Below are positions 57,635 through 64,000 of a DNA stretch of 64,000 nucleotides, in pieces (positions within the stretch are counted from its first letter, which is position 1; each line of letters opens with the position of its first letter). The DNA is from Pantoea deleyi (lineage in GTDB: Bacteria; Pseudomonadota; Gammaproteobacteria; Enterobacterales; Enterobacteriaceae). Both the position numbers and the translations under genes were made by a program. The notes below the pieces were generated by a model, which was not told where the DNA came from, made no database searches, and saw only the letters and a program-made list of their open reading frames with translations. The DNA lies in NCBI RefSeq assembly GCF_022647325.1, contig NZ_CP071405.1:2108001-2172000 (forward strand), given 5' to 3'.

Positions 57635-57868
57635 ATGAAGCAGATTATCCGTGGTGATAAAGAACCCGCCCATATCCTGGCAGCGACCCGTGCGCTCGAA
57701 GCGCACTACTCCCGCTACGGGGAAGGAAATAAGTACCATCCCATTATCTACTCCATTGCCTACCGCAGCCGCTTCTATCAGGTTGAGGTGATCACCCGCC
57801 GGGAAACCATGGTGGCCACGGTCATCACCGGCGTGCGCAAACTGTCGCATCTCTCCGGTGCCGCCTGA
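57635..57868 (+). CDS. Small protein, possibly DUF4060 type
   Basis: 77 residues: MKQIIRGDKEPAHILAATRA, then YGEGNKYHPIIYSIAYRSRF and VEVITRRETMVATVITGVRK. The alternating hydrophobic pattern predicts a small beta-rich fold and resembles DUF4060 proteins, an assignment made from memory with limited certainty. A good ribosome site (GAGGAACTGA) supports ATG 57635. The upstream gap from 57409 is AT-rich, without a recognised signal. It is convergent with anmK. Confidence 0.6.
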   Translation: MKQIIRGDKEPAHILAATRALEAHYSRYGEGNKYHPIIYSIAYRSRFYQVEVITRRETMVATVITGVRKLSHLSGAA

Positions 57869-57910
57869 CGGATCTCTATCTGCCGGGGGCGGATAGCCCC
57901 CTTTCTCCGC

Positions 57911-59032
57911 CTATCGCCGGTAGAGTGAATTAGCCGGATAGATGGCCCCAATCACGCTTTTCTCCCGTGCGCCGGTCACGGCGGGCAGATTGCCCGGCAG
58001 CCCGGAAAGCGTGCGGAACGCCAGCCAGGCAAACGCCAGCGCCTCCATATCATCACCGCTCACGCCCGCGCTGTCGGTCGTGGTCACCTCGGTTCCCGGA
58101 AGATGCGCCGCCAGTCGCGCCATCAGCAGCGGATTGCGGCCGCCGCCGCCGCACACCAGCAGCCGATCGCAGCCATCATTGAGTAAGACCTGGCGGGTAA
58201 TGGTGATCGCCGTGAGCTCGACCAGCGTGGCCTGCACATCCTGCGGAGCCAGTCCGGGGAAGTAACGCAGATGCTGCTCCAGCCAGCCCAGATTGAAATG
58301 TTCACGGCCGGTGCTCTTCGGCGGCGGCAGCGCAAACCAGGGCTCACGCAACAGCGCTTCCAGCAGCGCCGGGATCACCGTTCCGCTGCGGGCCCACTGC
58401 GCATCCCGGTCATAAGGCTGTGCCTGATTTCGCCAGATCCAGGCATCCAGCAGCATGTTGCCGGGACCGGTGTCAAAACCGCGTACCGGCTGCCCCGGGA
58501 TCAGCAGCGAGAGATTAGCGATACCCCCAATGTTCAGCACCATGCAGCGTTCGGTGGCATCCATCAGCAGCGCCTGATGGAAAGCGGGCACCAGCGGCGC
58601 ACCCTGCCCGCCCAGCGCCATGTCACGACGGCGGAAGTCGCCCACCACCGTGACGCCGGTCGCCGCGACGATCTGATTCGCATCCCCAATCTGCAGCGTG
58701 TTGGGCGCCTCGCTCTGCGGTTCATGCCAGACGGTCTGACCGTGGCAGCCAATCGCCATGATATCGCTGGCCTCCAGCGACTCACGCTTCATCAGTGTCA
58801 CCACCGCCTCAGCAAACAGCTGACCAAGACGGGTATCGAGCTGACCGAGCTGCGACAGCGTCAGCGACTGCCCCTGGCAGATCCCCAGAATTGCCTGGCG
58901 CAGCGCGGGGGGCATCGGATGGCAGTAGCTCGCCTGCTGCGCCACCATATTTTCATCGATGGCGGCCAGCACCACATCCACTCCATCCAGGCTGGTGCCT
59001 GACATTACCCCGATATAGCGTCCTGATTTCAT
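57911..59032 (-). CDS. anmK: Anhydro-N-acetylmuramic acid kinase AnmK
   Basis: Recycles peptidoglycan by phosphorylating 1,6-anhydro-MurNAc to MurNAc-6-P. 373 residues from [55 protein letters not shown] and [10 protein letters not shown] are conserved AnmK segments. The ATG at 59032 matches E. coli; ATG 59038 two codons upstream has an equally good ribosome site. In E. coli it sits next to mliC; here it marks the right edge of the 31-kb inserted block. Confidence 0.96.
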   Translation of the reverse strand: MKSGRYIGVMSGTSLDGVDVVLAAIDENMVAQQASYCHPMPPALRQAILGICQGQSLTLSQLGQLDTRLGQLFAEAVVTLMKRESLEASDIMAIGCHGQTVWHEPQSEAPNTLQIGDANQIVAATGVTVVGDFRRRDMALGGQGAPLVPAFHQALLMDATERCMVLNIGGIANLSLLIPGQPVRGFDTGPGNMLLDAWIWRNQAQPYDRDAQWARSGTVIPALLEALLREPWFALPPPKSTGREHFNLGWLEQHLRYFPGLAPQDVQATLVELTAITITRQVLLNDGCDRLLVCGGGGRNPLLMARLAAHLPGTEVTTTDSAGVSGDDMEALAFAWLAFRTLSGLPGNLPAVTGAREKSVIGAIYPANSLYRR

Positions 59033-59314
59033 AGCCATTCCTTACTCCCGGCGGGATGTGCAATTCGTCTGCGGCTAGCCTGACAAATAATGATCGCTAA
59101 TTCTATGATTAATTGATTTTAATCCAATCGTGCTAACCGATAACCTCACGCAACCTTTTTTCATTCCTGATTGAATTATTGTTGTGCCTGAATAGTCTAT
59201 GCTTCGTCCAACCGTGTTTTGTCCGGACTGGGATTAATTTGCCAGGTTTCTGTCTTATACTGAGAGCAGGATACAGCGATAAACGTGGCGCCTTCTCGAC
59301 TAAAGGAGTTTCAA

Positions 59315-59782
59315 ATGATTAAGCGTGTAATTGTGGTCGCTCTGACCGGTATGATGCTGGCAGGTTGTAGCAATACCAGTACGCTGTCGGGTGACACCTA
59401 CAGTGCCAGCGAAGCCAAGCAGGTGCAGAGCGTTTCATACGGTACGTTAGTTTCTGTTCGTCCGGTGAAGATTCAGGGCGGCAGTGACAGCAACGTGATC
59501 GGGGCTATCGGCGGTGCCGTGCTGGGTGGCTTCCTGGGTAACACCATCGGTGGCGGTGCCGGTCGCAGCCTGGCGACCGCCGGTGGTGCCGTACTGGGTG
59601 GCGTAGCCGGTCAGGGCGTGCAGGGCGCACTCAATAAAAGTGATGGCGTCGAGCTGGAAATCCGTAAGGACGATGGCAACACCATCATGGTCGTGCAGAA
59701 ACAGGATGCGTCCCGTTACTCCGTCGGTCAGCGTGTTGTGATGGCGTCCAACGGCAGCCAGGTCACCGTTTCCCCTCGCTAA
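59315..59782 (+). CDS. slyB: Outer-membrane lipoprotein SlyB
   Basis: Glycine-zipper lipoprotein of the PhoPQ regulon that stabilises the outer membrane under stress. 155 residues as in E. coli: lipobox GMMLAGC (Cys ~18), then the Gly-rich NVIGAIGGAVLGGFLGNTIG and AGRSLATAGGAVLGGVAGQG segments, and a C-terminal beta part (VVQKQDASRYSVGQRV). The start at 59315 follows AAAGGAG. A -10 TATACT lies at 59256-59261 without a good -35, which fits activator dependence; I could not place a PhoP box with confidence. Confidence 0.95.
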   Translation: MIKRVIVVALTGMMLAGCSNTSTLSGDTYSASEAKQVQSVSYGTLVSVRPVKIQGGSDSNVIGAIGGAVLGGFLGNTIGGGAGRSLATAGGAVLGGVAGQGVQGALNKSDGVELEIRKDDGNTIMVVQKQDASRYSVGQRVVMASNGSQVTVSPR

Positions 59783-59796
59783 CGCCGTAAAAAAAA

Positions 59797-59821
59797 CCGA
59801 CGCCCCGGCGTCGGTTTTTTT
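59797..59821. terminator. Bidirectional terminator between slyB and slyA
   Basis: CCGACGCC-CC-GGCGTCGG with A- and T-runs on both sides, placed between convergent genes. Confidence 0.92.
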
Positions 59822-60257
59822 ATTTCTCTTTATGCTGAAGTTCGAGAATGTTTTTCTCCAGCCGGGCGATCAGCGTCACCATCTGACCGATCTCCTCCTG
59901 ACTGATGCCGGAGAGAATATCGTCGCGCGTCTCATCAATGACGCTCTCAACCTGTTCGATAATCGGTTCTGCCTGCTGCGTCAGCTTAATGCGCTTGGCG
60001 CGGCGATCGTTGGCGCAGGTCGAACGGGTGATTAACCCTTTCTCCTCCAGCTGATCCAGCGTACGCACCAGTGACGGCTGTTCAATCCCGATCGCCTTGG
60101 CTAACTGGATCTGTGACTGTTCAGGCGGCAGTTGATGAATATTGTGCAGCGTTACCCAGTGAGTCTGAGTCAGCTCAAGCGGCTTCAGCCGCTGATCAAT
60201 CAACGCGCGCCAGATGCGCACCAGGCGAGATAAATCCGTTCCGAGTGGCGTATCCAT
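59820..60257 (-). CDS. slyA: MarR-family transcriptional regulator SlyA
   Basis: Winged-helix dimer that counters H-NS silencing and responds to small aromatic acids. 145 residues: [20 protein letters not shown] and [13 protein letters not shown] form the dimer and start of the DNA-binding core, [21 protein letters not shown] is the recognition helix and wing (in two parts), [13 protein letters not shown] is the wing tip. Highly conserved with E. coli SlyA except for the N-terminus, [12 protein letters not shown] SlyA-like operator lies in its own promoter. Confidence 0.96.
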   Translation of the reverse strand: MDTPLGTDLSRLVRIWRALIDQRLKPLELTQTHWVTLHNIHQLPPEQSQIQLAKAIGIEQPSLVRTLDQLEEKGLITRSTCANDRRAKRIKLTQQAEPIIEQVESVIDETRDDILSGISQEEIGQMVTLIARLEKNILELQHKEK

Positions 60258-60272
60258 TTCATCTCCTTATAA

Positions 60273-60284
60273 TTAGCTTGCTAG
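60273..60284. promoter_or_regulatory. SlyA-type operator upstream of slyA
   Basis: TTAGCTTGCTAG closely fits the SlyA consensus TTAGCAAGCTAA. It lies 16-27 bp upstream of the slyA start codon, in position for autoregulation and near the divergent ydhI promoter. Confidence 0.7.
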
Positions 60285-60407
60285 CTATCAAGCCAGATTT
60301 TACACTATTCTGCGAGTTTACAGGACAAATTACAAATCCCTGACCAGAGCCCGAAAACGCGACCGCGCCCGGCATCTGCCGTCTGGGTTAACGAAGGATG
60401 TTATCAC

Positions 60408-60644
60408 GTGCTCACTCCTGCGCTTTCCGGGGCGAAACCGCTGACCGATCTGGTCGTGGGTGCCTCACTCTTTTTCCCGCCGATGTTTAAAGCGGTGATC
60501 CTCGGCTTCTTTTTCTGGCTGCTGATCCACCCGCTGGTGCGCGGCTGGATTTATTCCGGCGATGTCTGGCATCCCACCCTGTTTGATCTCTCCCTGTTTG
60601 TGCTGTGCGTTTCCGCCGCACTCTGGCTCATCGGTCATGGATAA
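60408..60644 (+). CDS. ydhI: Small inner-membrane protein YdhI (DUF1656)
   Basis: 78-residue, two-TM protein, the usual small partner of AaeX/YdhI-type export systems. It contains [21 protein letters not shown] and the [20 protein letters not shown] loop, typical of DUF1656. The GTG start at 60408 follows AAGGATG at a slightly long distance. It is divergent from slyA and first of the ydhIJK operon, all as in E. coli. Confidence 0.9.
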   Translation: MLTPALSGAKPLTDLVVGASLFFPPMFKAVILGFFFWLLIHPLVRGWIYSGDVWHPTLFDLSLFVLCVSAALWLIGHG

Positions 60645-60649
60645 TCGAG

Positions 60650-61507
60650 ATGAAATTTAATGCGGTTAAATATTTCTCCACGCTGATTGTGTTTGCGCTG
60701 GCCCTGCTGGCTGGCGGCTGGCTCTGGAACTACTACATGCAGTCGCCCTGGACACGCGACGGTAAAGTCCGGGCGGAACTGGTGGATATCACGCCTGAGG
60801 TCTCGGGCCGGATCACACAGCTTCAGGTACGGGACAATCAGTTTGTGCATCGCGGCGATCCCCTGCTGACGCTGGATCCGGTGCCGTGGCAGATCGCGCT
60901 CGACAATGCCGCCGCTCAGCTCAGCAAGGCGCAGGCCGATCTGGCCAAAGCGCAGCATGAATTCAACCGCCGCAGCGGCCTGCCACGCAATGTCATCTCC
61001 GCTGAAGATCTTGATGCGGCCCGTCTGAGCGCCGGGGCCGCAGCGGCCAGTGCCAAAGCGGCCCAGGCGGAGTGGGAGCGGGCGCGCTGGAATCTGCAGC
61101 AGACGACGCTGACCGCGCCGGTGGATGGCTGGGTCACCAACCTGACGCTGCGGCCGGGTAACTATGCCACGGCAGGCTCGCCGCTGTTCGCCCTGGTCGA
61201 CGGACACTCCTGGTATGTGATGGGCTATTTTGAAGAGACCAAATTGCGCCATATTCAGGCCGGTGCCGCCGCGCAGGTGGTGCTCTACAGCAACGGGATG
61301 CAGCTGCAGGGCAAGGTCGACAGCATTGGCCGGGCCATCTATGACCAGAGTATCGAAACCGACAGCGGACTGGTGCCCGATATCAAGCCCAACGTGCCCT
61401 GGGTCCGGCTGGCGCAGCGCGTGCCGGTGCGCATTCGCCTTAATCCATTACCTGCCAGCGCCAATCTGGTGGCGGGCACCAGCTGTACGATCACGATTCA
61501 GCCATGA
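60650..61507 (+). CDS. ydhJ: HlyD-family membrane fusion protein YdhJ
   Basis: Periplasmic adaptor, 285 residues as in E. coli. One N-terminal TM ([17 protein letters not shown]), biotinyl-lipoyl-like segments ([21 protein letters not shown] split), an alpha-hairpin (~85-145, [19 protein letters not shown]) and a beta-barrel. It begins 5 nt after ydhI and overlaps ydhK as ATGA. With YdhK it should form an exporter for aromatic acids or similar compounds (inferred from AaeAB). Confidence 0.93.
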   Translation: MKFNAVKYFSTLIVFALALLAGGWLWNYYMQSPWTRDGKVRAELVDITPEVSGRITQLQVRDNQFVHRGDPLLTLDPVPWQIALDNAAAQLSKAQADLAKAQHEFNRRSGLPRNVISAEDLDAARLSAGAAAASAKAAQAEWERARWNLQQTTLTAPVDGWVTNLTLRPGNYATAGSPLFALVDGHSWYVMGYFEETKLRHIQAGAAAQVVLYSNGMQLQGKVDSIGRAIYDQSIETDSGLVPDIKPNVPWVRLAQRVPVRIRLNPLPASANLVAGTSCTITIQP

Positions 61508-63504
61508 ATATTCAGTGGCTGGCCTGGGATCAGCTGCCGTGGATTAAGGCCAGCGGCGGACAGTGGCGCTATGCGTTGCGCAACGCTATCGCCATGTGTC
61601 TGGCGCTCAGCATCGCCTACGGGCTGGATCTCGACGAACCTTACTGGGCGATGACCTCGGCCGCCGTCATCAGTTTTCCCACCGTCGGCGGCGCGATCAG
61701 TAAGAGTCTCGGCCGCATCGTCGGCAGCCTGCTGGGCGCCAGCGCCGCCCTGCTGATCGCCGGGCACACCCTGAATGAGCCGTGGCTGTTTACCTTTGCG
61801 ATTGCCGGCTGGCTGGCGCTCTGCACCGGGGTCGCCAACCATTACCAGAACAACGTCGCCTACGCTTTTTCGCTGGCGGGCTATACCGCAGCGATTATTG
61901 CGTTCAGCAGCGTCAATATTACGGATATCACCACGCTCTGGACCATCGCACAGGCCCGCGTTTGCGAGGTGATCTCCGGCATTCTGTGCGCCGGACTGAT
62001 GATGATGGTGCTGCCGAGCACCTCCGATGGCGAGGCGCTGATTACGTCGCTGAAGCAGATGCACGACCGCCTGCTGGAACACGCCGTGCTGCTGCTGCAG
62101 CCCTCGGCCAGCGACAATATTCGTGTTGCGCACGAAACTGTGATCAGCCAGATCCTGACCATGAACCTGCTGCGAATCCAGGCATTCTGGAGTCACTATC
62201 GCTTTCGCCGCCAGAACAACGTGCTGAACTATGTGCTGCATCAGCAGCTGCGGCTGACCAGCGTGCTGTCGAGCCTGCGCCGCATGTTGCTGAACTGGCC
62301 GGATGCGCCAGAGTCGCTGTTCACGGCGCTGCAGCAGCTGCTGGCGGAGCTGGCGAAACCGGCGTGTGACAAGTACCGGCTGGCGCAGATCCTGCGCAGC
62401 GTGACGCCCGCGGCGGAGGGCGACTACCGGCAGCGCGCCTTCTGCCAGCGGTTGCGCTATTTCTGCTGGATGTACCTTAACGTGCTGCGCTGGATCCGCC
62501 TGCTGGAGCGGGCCGATGCGGATACCCGCTTTCAGCCGCCGCCGGTGCCCGCGCTGGCCCGCGACAGTGACAGCGCCGAGGCGGGCTGGAGCGCCCTGCG
62601 CACCTTCTCCGTCATCGTGCTGGGCTGCGCGTTCTGGATCAACACGCAGTGGTCTTCCGGGGCCGCCGCGCTGACCTTAACGGCCATCGCCTGCGTGCTC
62701 TACGCCTCCTCGCCCTCACCCGGCGGCAGCGTCACCCTGCTGCTGAAGACCCTGCTCTGGCTGTTTGCGTTTAGTTTTGTGATGAAGTTTGGCCTGATGG
62801 TGCAGATCAGTCAGCTGTGGCCCTTTCTGCTGCTGCTCTTTCCGCTGCTGGTGACCCTTCAGCTCTTTAAACTGCAGCAGAAACAGCGGGCCGGGATGTG
62901 GGGACAGTTTATCGTCTTTATGGGGTCGTTTATCGCGGTGACCAATCCACCAGACTGGGATTATCAGGCGTTCTTCAACGACAACATCGCCAAGGTCTGT
63001 GGCGTGCTGCTGGCCTGGCTGGCGTTTCAGATCCTGCGGCCCAGCTCCGACGCCCGGCGCAGCCGTCGCCATATCCGCGCGCTGCGGCTGGCGTTTCTCG
63101 ACCAGCTGCGACAGCGTCCGCGGCTCAGCGAGAGCCGTTTTGAGTCGCAGATCTATCACCGTATCAGTCAGCTCAGCCACAGCCGGGATGAGCAGGCGCG
63201 CGTCTGGCTACTGCGCTGGGGCGTGGTGCTGCTTAACTGTTCGCACATTGTCTGGCAGCTGCGCGAGTGGCGCGCCGGATCAGAGACGTTGCAGGCGTTT
63301 CGCGAGGAGAGTCTGCGTCACCTGCAGCAGATTATGAGCAGCCGGGGCGTGCAGCACAGCTCGCTGGATCGGACGCTGGCGGAGCTGGAGGCGACCATCG
63401 CCGCGTTGCTGGCGCTGAAAAGCAATGACGCCAGCGAACTGGCGGGGATTATCTGGCGTCTGCGCTGTTCGCTGGCTCAGCTGAAGCAGGCAGTACCGGG
63501 CTAA
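61504..63504 (+). CDS. ydhK: FUSC-family efflux permease YdhK
   Basis: Inner-membrane aromatic-acid exporter-like protein of the FUSC/AaeB family. 666 residues (E. coli 670): two TM bundles (~25-165 and ~355-500) separated by cytoplasmic domains. The [25 protein letters not shown] segment (split) and the [18 protein letters not shown] helix after the second bundle are family features. It is the last gene of the ydhIJK operon. Confidence 0.94.
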   Translation: MNIQWLAWDQLPWIKASGGQWRYALRNAIAMCLALSIAYGLDLDEPYWAMTSAAVISFPTVGGAISKSLGRIVGSLLGASAALLIAGHTLNEPWLFTFAIAGWLALCTGVANHYQNNVAYAFSLAGYTAAIIAFSSVNITDITTLWTIAQARVCEVISGILCAGLMMMVLPSTSDGEALITSLKQMHDRLLEHAVLLLQPSASDNIRVAHETVISQILTMNLLRIQAFWSHYRFRRQNNVLNYVLHQQLRLTSVLSSLRRMLLNWPDAPESLFTALQQLLAELAKPACDKYRLAQILRSVTPAAEGDYRQRAFCQRLRYFCWMYLNVLRWIRLLERADADTRFQPPPVPALARDSDSAEAGWSALRTFSVIVLGCAFWINTQWSSGAAALTLTAIACVLYASSPSPGGSVTLLLKTLLWLFAFSFVMKFGLMVQISQLWPFLLLLFPLLVTLQLFKLQQKQRAGMWGQFIVFMGSFIAVTNPPDWDYQAFFNDNIAKVCGVLLAWLAFQILRPSSDARRSRRHIRALRLAFLDQLRQRPRLSESRFESQIYHRISQLSHSRDEQARVWLLRWGVVLLNCSHIVWQLREWRAGSETLQAFREESLRHLQQIMSSRGVQHSSLDRTLAELEATIAALLALKSNDASELAGIIWRLRCSLAQLKQAVPG

Positions 63505-63972
63505 TCACTGACAATACTGCTGCTGCTGGCGGGTAAAGTCCTCCTGCAGCTGCTGCAGCGTTTTGTGGCCTTCGAAGCGGGTTTTATCCATCTCAGTCAT
63601 CGGCTCGATCACCAGCGCCTTCTCATCCGGTGAAAAGATAAACCGGCGCGTCAGTTCACTGCCGGTAAAACTCTGACCGCGGATCCCGCCACAGACCATT
63701 GTCATGGTGCGACGATAGATGGTGGTGTCGGTAAAATTGGTTTCGGTGGCGCTGCGGAAGACCTGGTCGCACCCCTGTTTCTCCAGCTTACGCACCATGT
63801 TGCGGCTCAGCCATTCACGCCCTTTGGCGATCTTTTCACAGGTGACACGCATCGGACTGGTGTCGATGGTGCGCTGAAGCTCACGACCGGTTTCGGTCAC
63901 CAGTTGCGTATCATTGGGTTTATCGCATCCCACCAGCAGCAGACACAGCAGTAATGCGCCCTTGACTCTCAT
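63505..63972 (-). CDS. Hypothetical lipoprotein, 155 aa
   Basis: Signal peptide with lipobox LLLVGC (Cys16), then a soluble domain with cysteines at ~45, 68, 94 and 154 (including VTCEKIAKG, KQGCDQVFR, MVCGGIRGQ and a final YCQ), suggesting disulfides. No family recognised. AAGGAG lies before the start at 63972. It is convergent with ydhK; the two stop codons abut. Confidence 0.75.
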   Translation of the reverse strand: MRVKGALLLCLLLVGCDKPNDTQLVTETGRELQRTIDTSPMRVTCEKIAKGREWLSRNMVRKLEKQGCDQVFRSATETNFTDTTIYRRTMTMVCGGIRGQSFTGSELTRRFIFSPDEKALVIEPMTEMDKTRFEGHKTLQQLQEDFTRQQQQYCQ

Positions 63973-64000
63973 TTTTCCAGCTCCTTCCCCGTCACGCTTT

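Overview
The window is chromosomal DNA of a plant- or soil-associated Enterobacterales bacterium, most likely Pantoea or a close Erwiniaceae relative. The backbone proteins (AraF, Rsx, Nth, DtpA, TyrS, PdxH, AnmK, SlyA, YdhK) are very close to their Escherichia coli counterparts and partly in the same order. The trehalose, catalase and small-protein content between them is not E. coli-like. The genus call is inference; no rRNA or other definitive marker is present. No tRNA, rRNA, CRISPR array, insertion sequence or phage module was recognised.

Layout. 1-5.7 kb: L-arabinose uptake and catabolism (araF divergent from araB-araA, with an AraC half-site pair between them; araD is not downstream), then three tandem copies of a structured noncoding repeat. 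5.7-10.3 kb: a minus-strand sugar ABC operon, ytfQ-ytfR-ytfT-yjfF. 10.9-18.7 kb: cnu, ydgK, the rsxABCDGE electron-transport operon and nth. 18.7-26.7 kb: an HPP membrane protein, an amidotransferase-like protein, dtpA, gstA, pdxY, tyrS, pdxH and mliC. 57.9-64 kb: anmK, slyB, slyA, ydhI-ydhJ-ydhK and a lipoprotein.

In E. coli, mliC and anmK are neighbours. Here about 31 kb separates them (26.7-57.9 kb), and this block is the most distinctive part. It holds many small proteins, two YgdI/YgdR-type lipoproteins, two AriR/YmgB-family proteins, two TetR regulators, umuC and a convergent umuD, manganese catalase with a YghA-like SDR, a UvdE-type UV endonuclease, zinT, katE, a chemoreceptor, a YbdG-type channel, treZ-treY-glgX, an MFS pump, a GNAT acetyltransferase and a BLUF-EAL photoreceptor. 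The theme is survival outside a host: UV and light, peroxide, desiccation and osmotic shock, zinc limitation and biofilm control. Several of its genes have CTATAyT-like -10 elements of the RpoS type.

Main points for a second look: (1) both AriR-like genes share a promoter dyad, TGTACA-N13-TGTATAA, with identical spacing and similar to MlrA/BluR-type half-sites. The second gene also has a strong intrinsic terminator in its leader, giving a candidate ~88-nt RNA. The same block carries a BLUF-EAL protein whose EAL motifs look intact, unlike E. coli BluF. (2) umuC keeps a LexA box and a 38-codon leader ORF that looks like a umuD relic, while the functional umuD sits convergently downstream with its own LexA box. 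(3) The triple repeat after araA folds into four hairpins per copy, two of them with GGGA loops.
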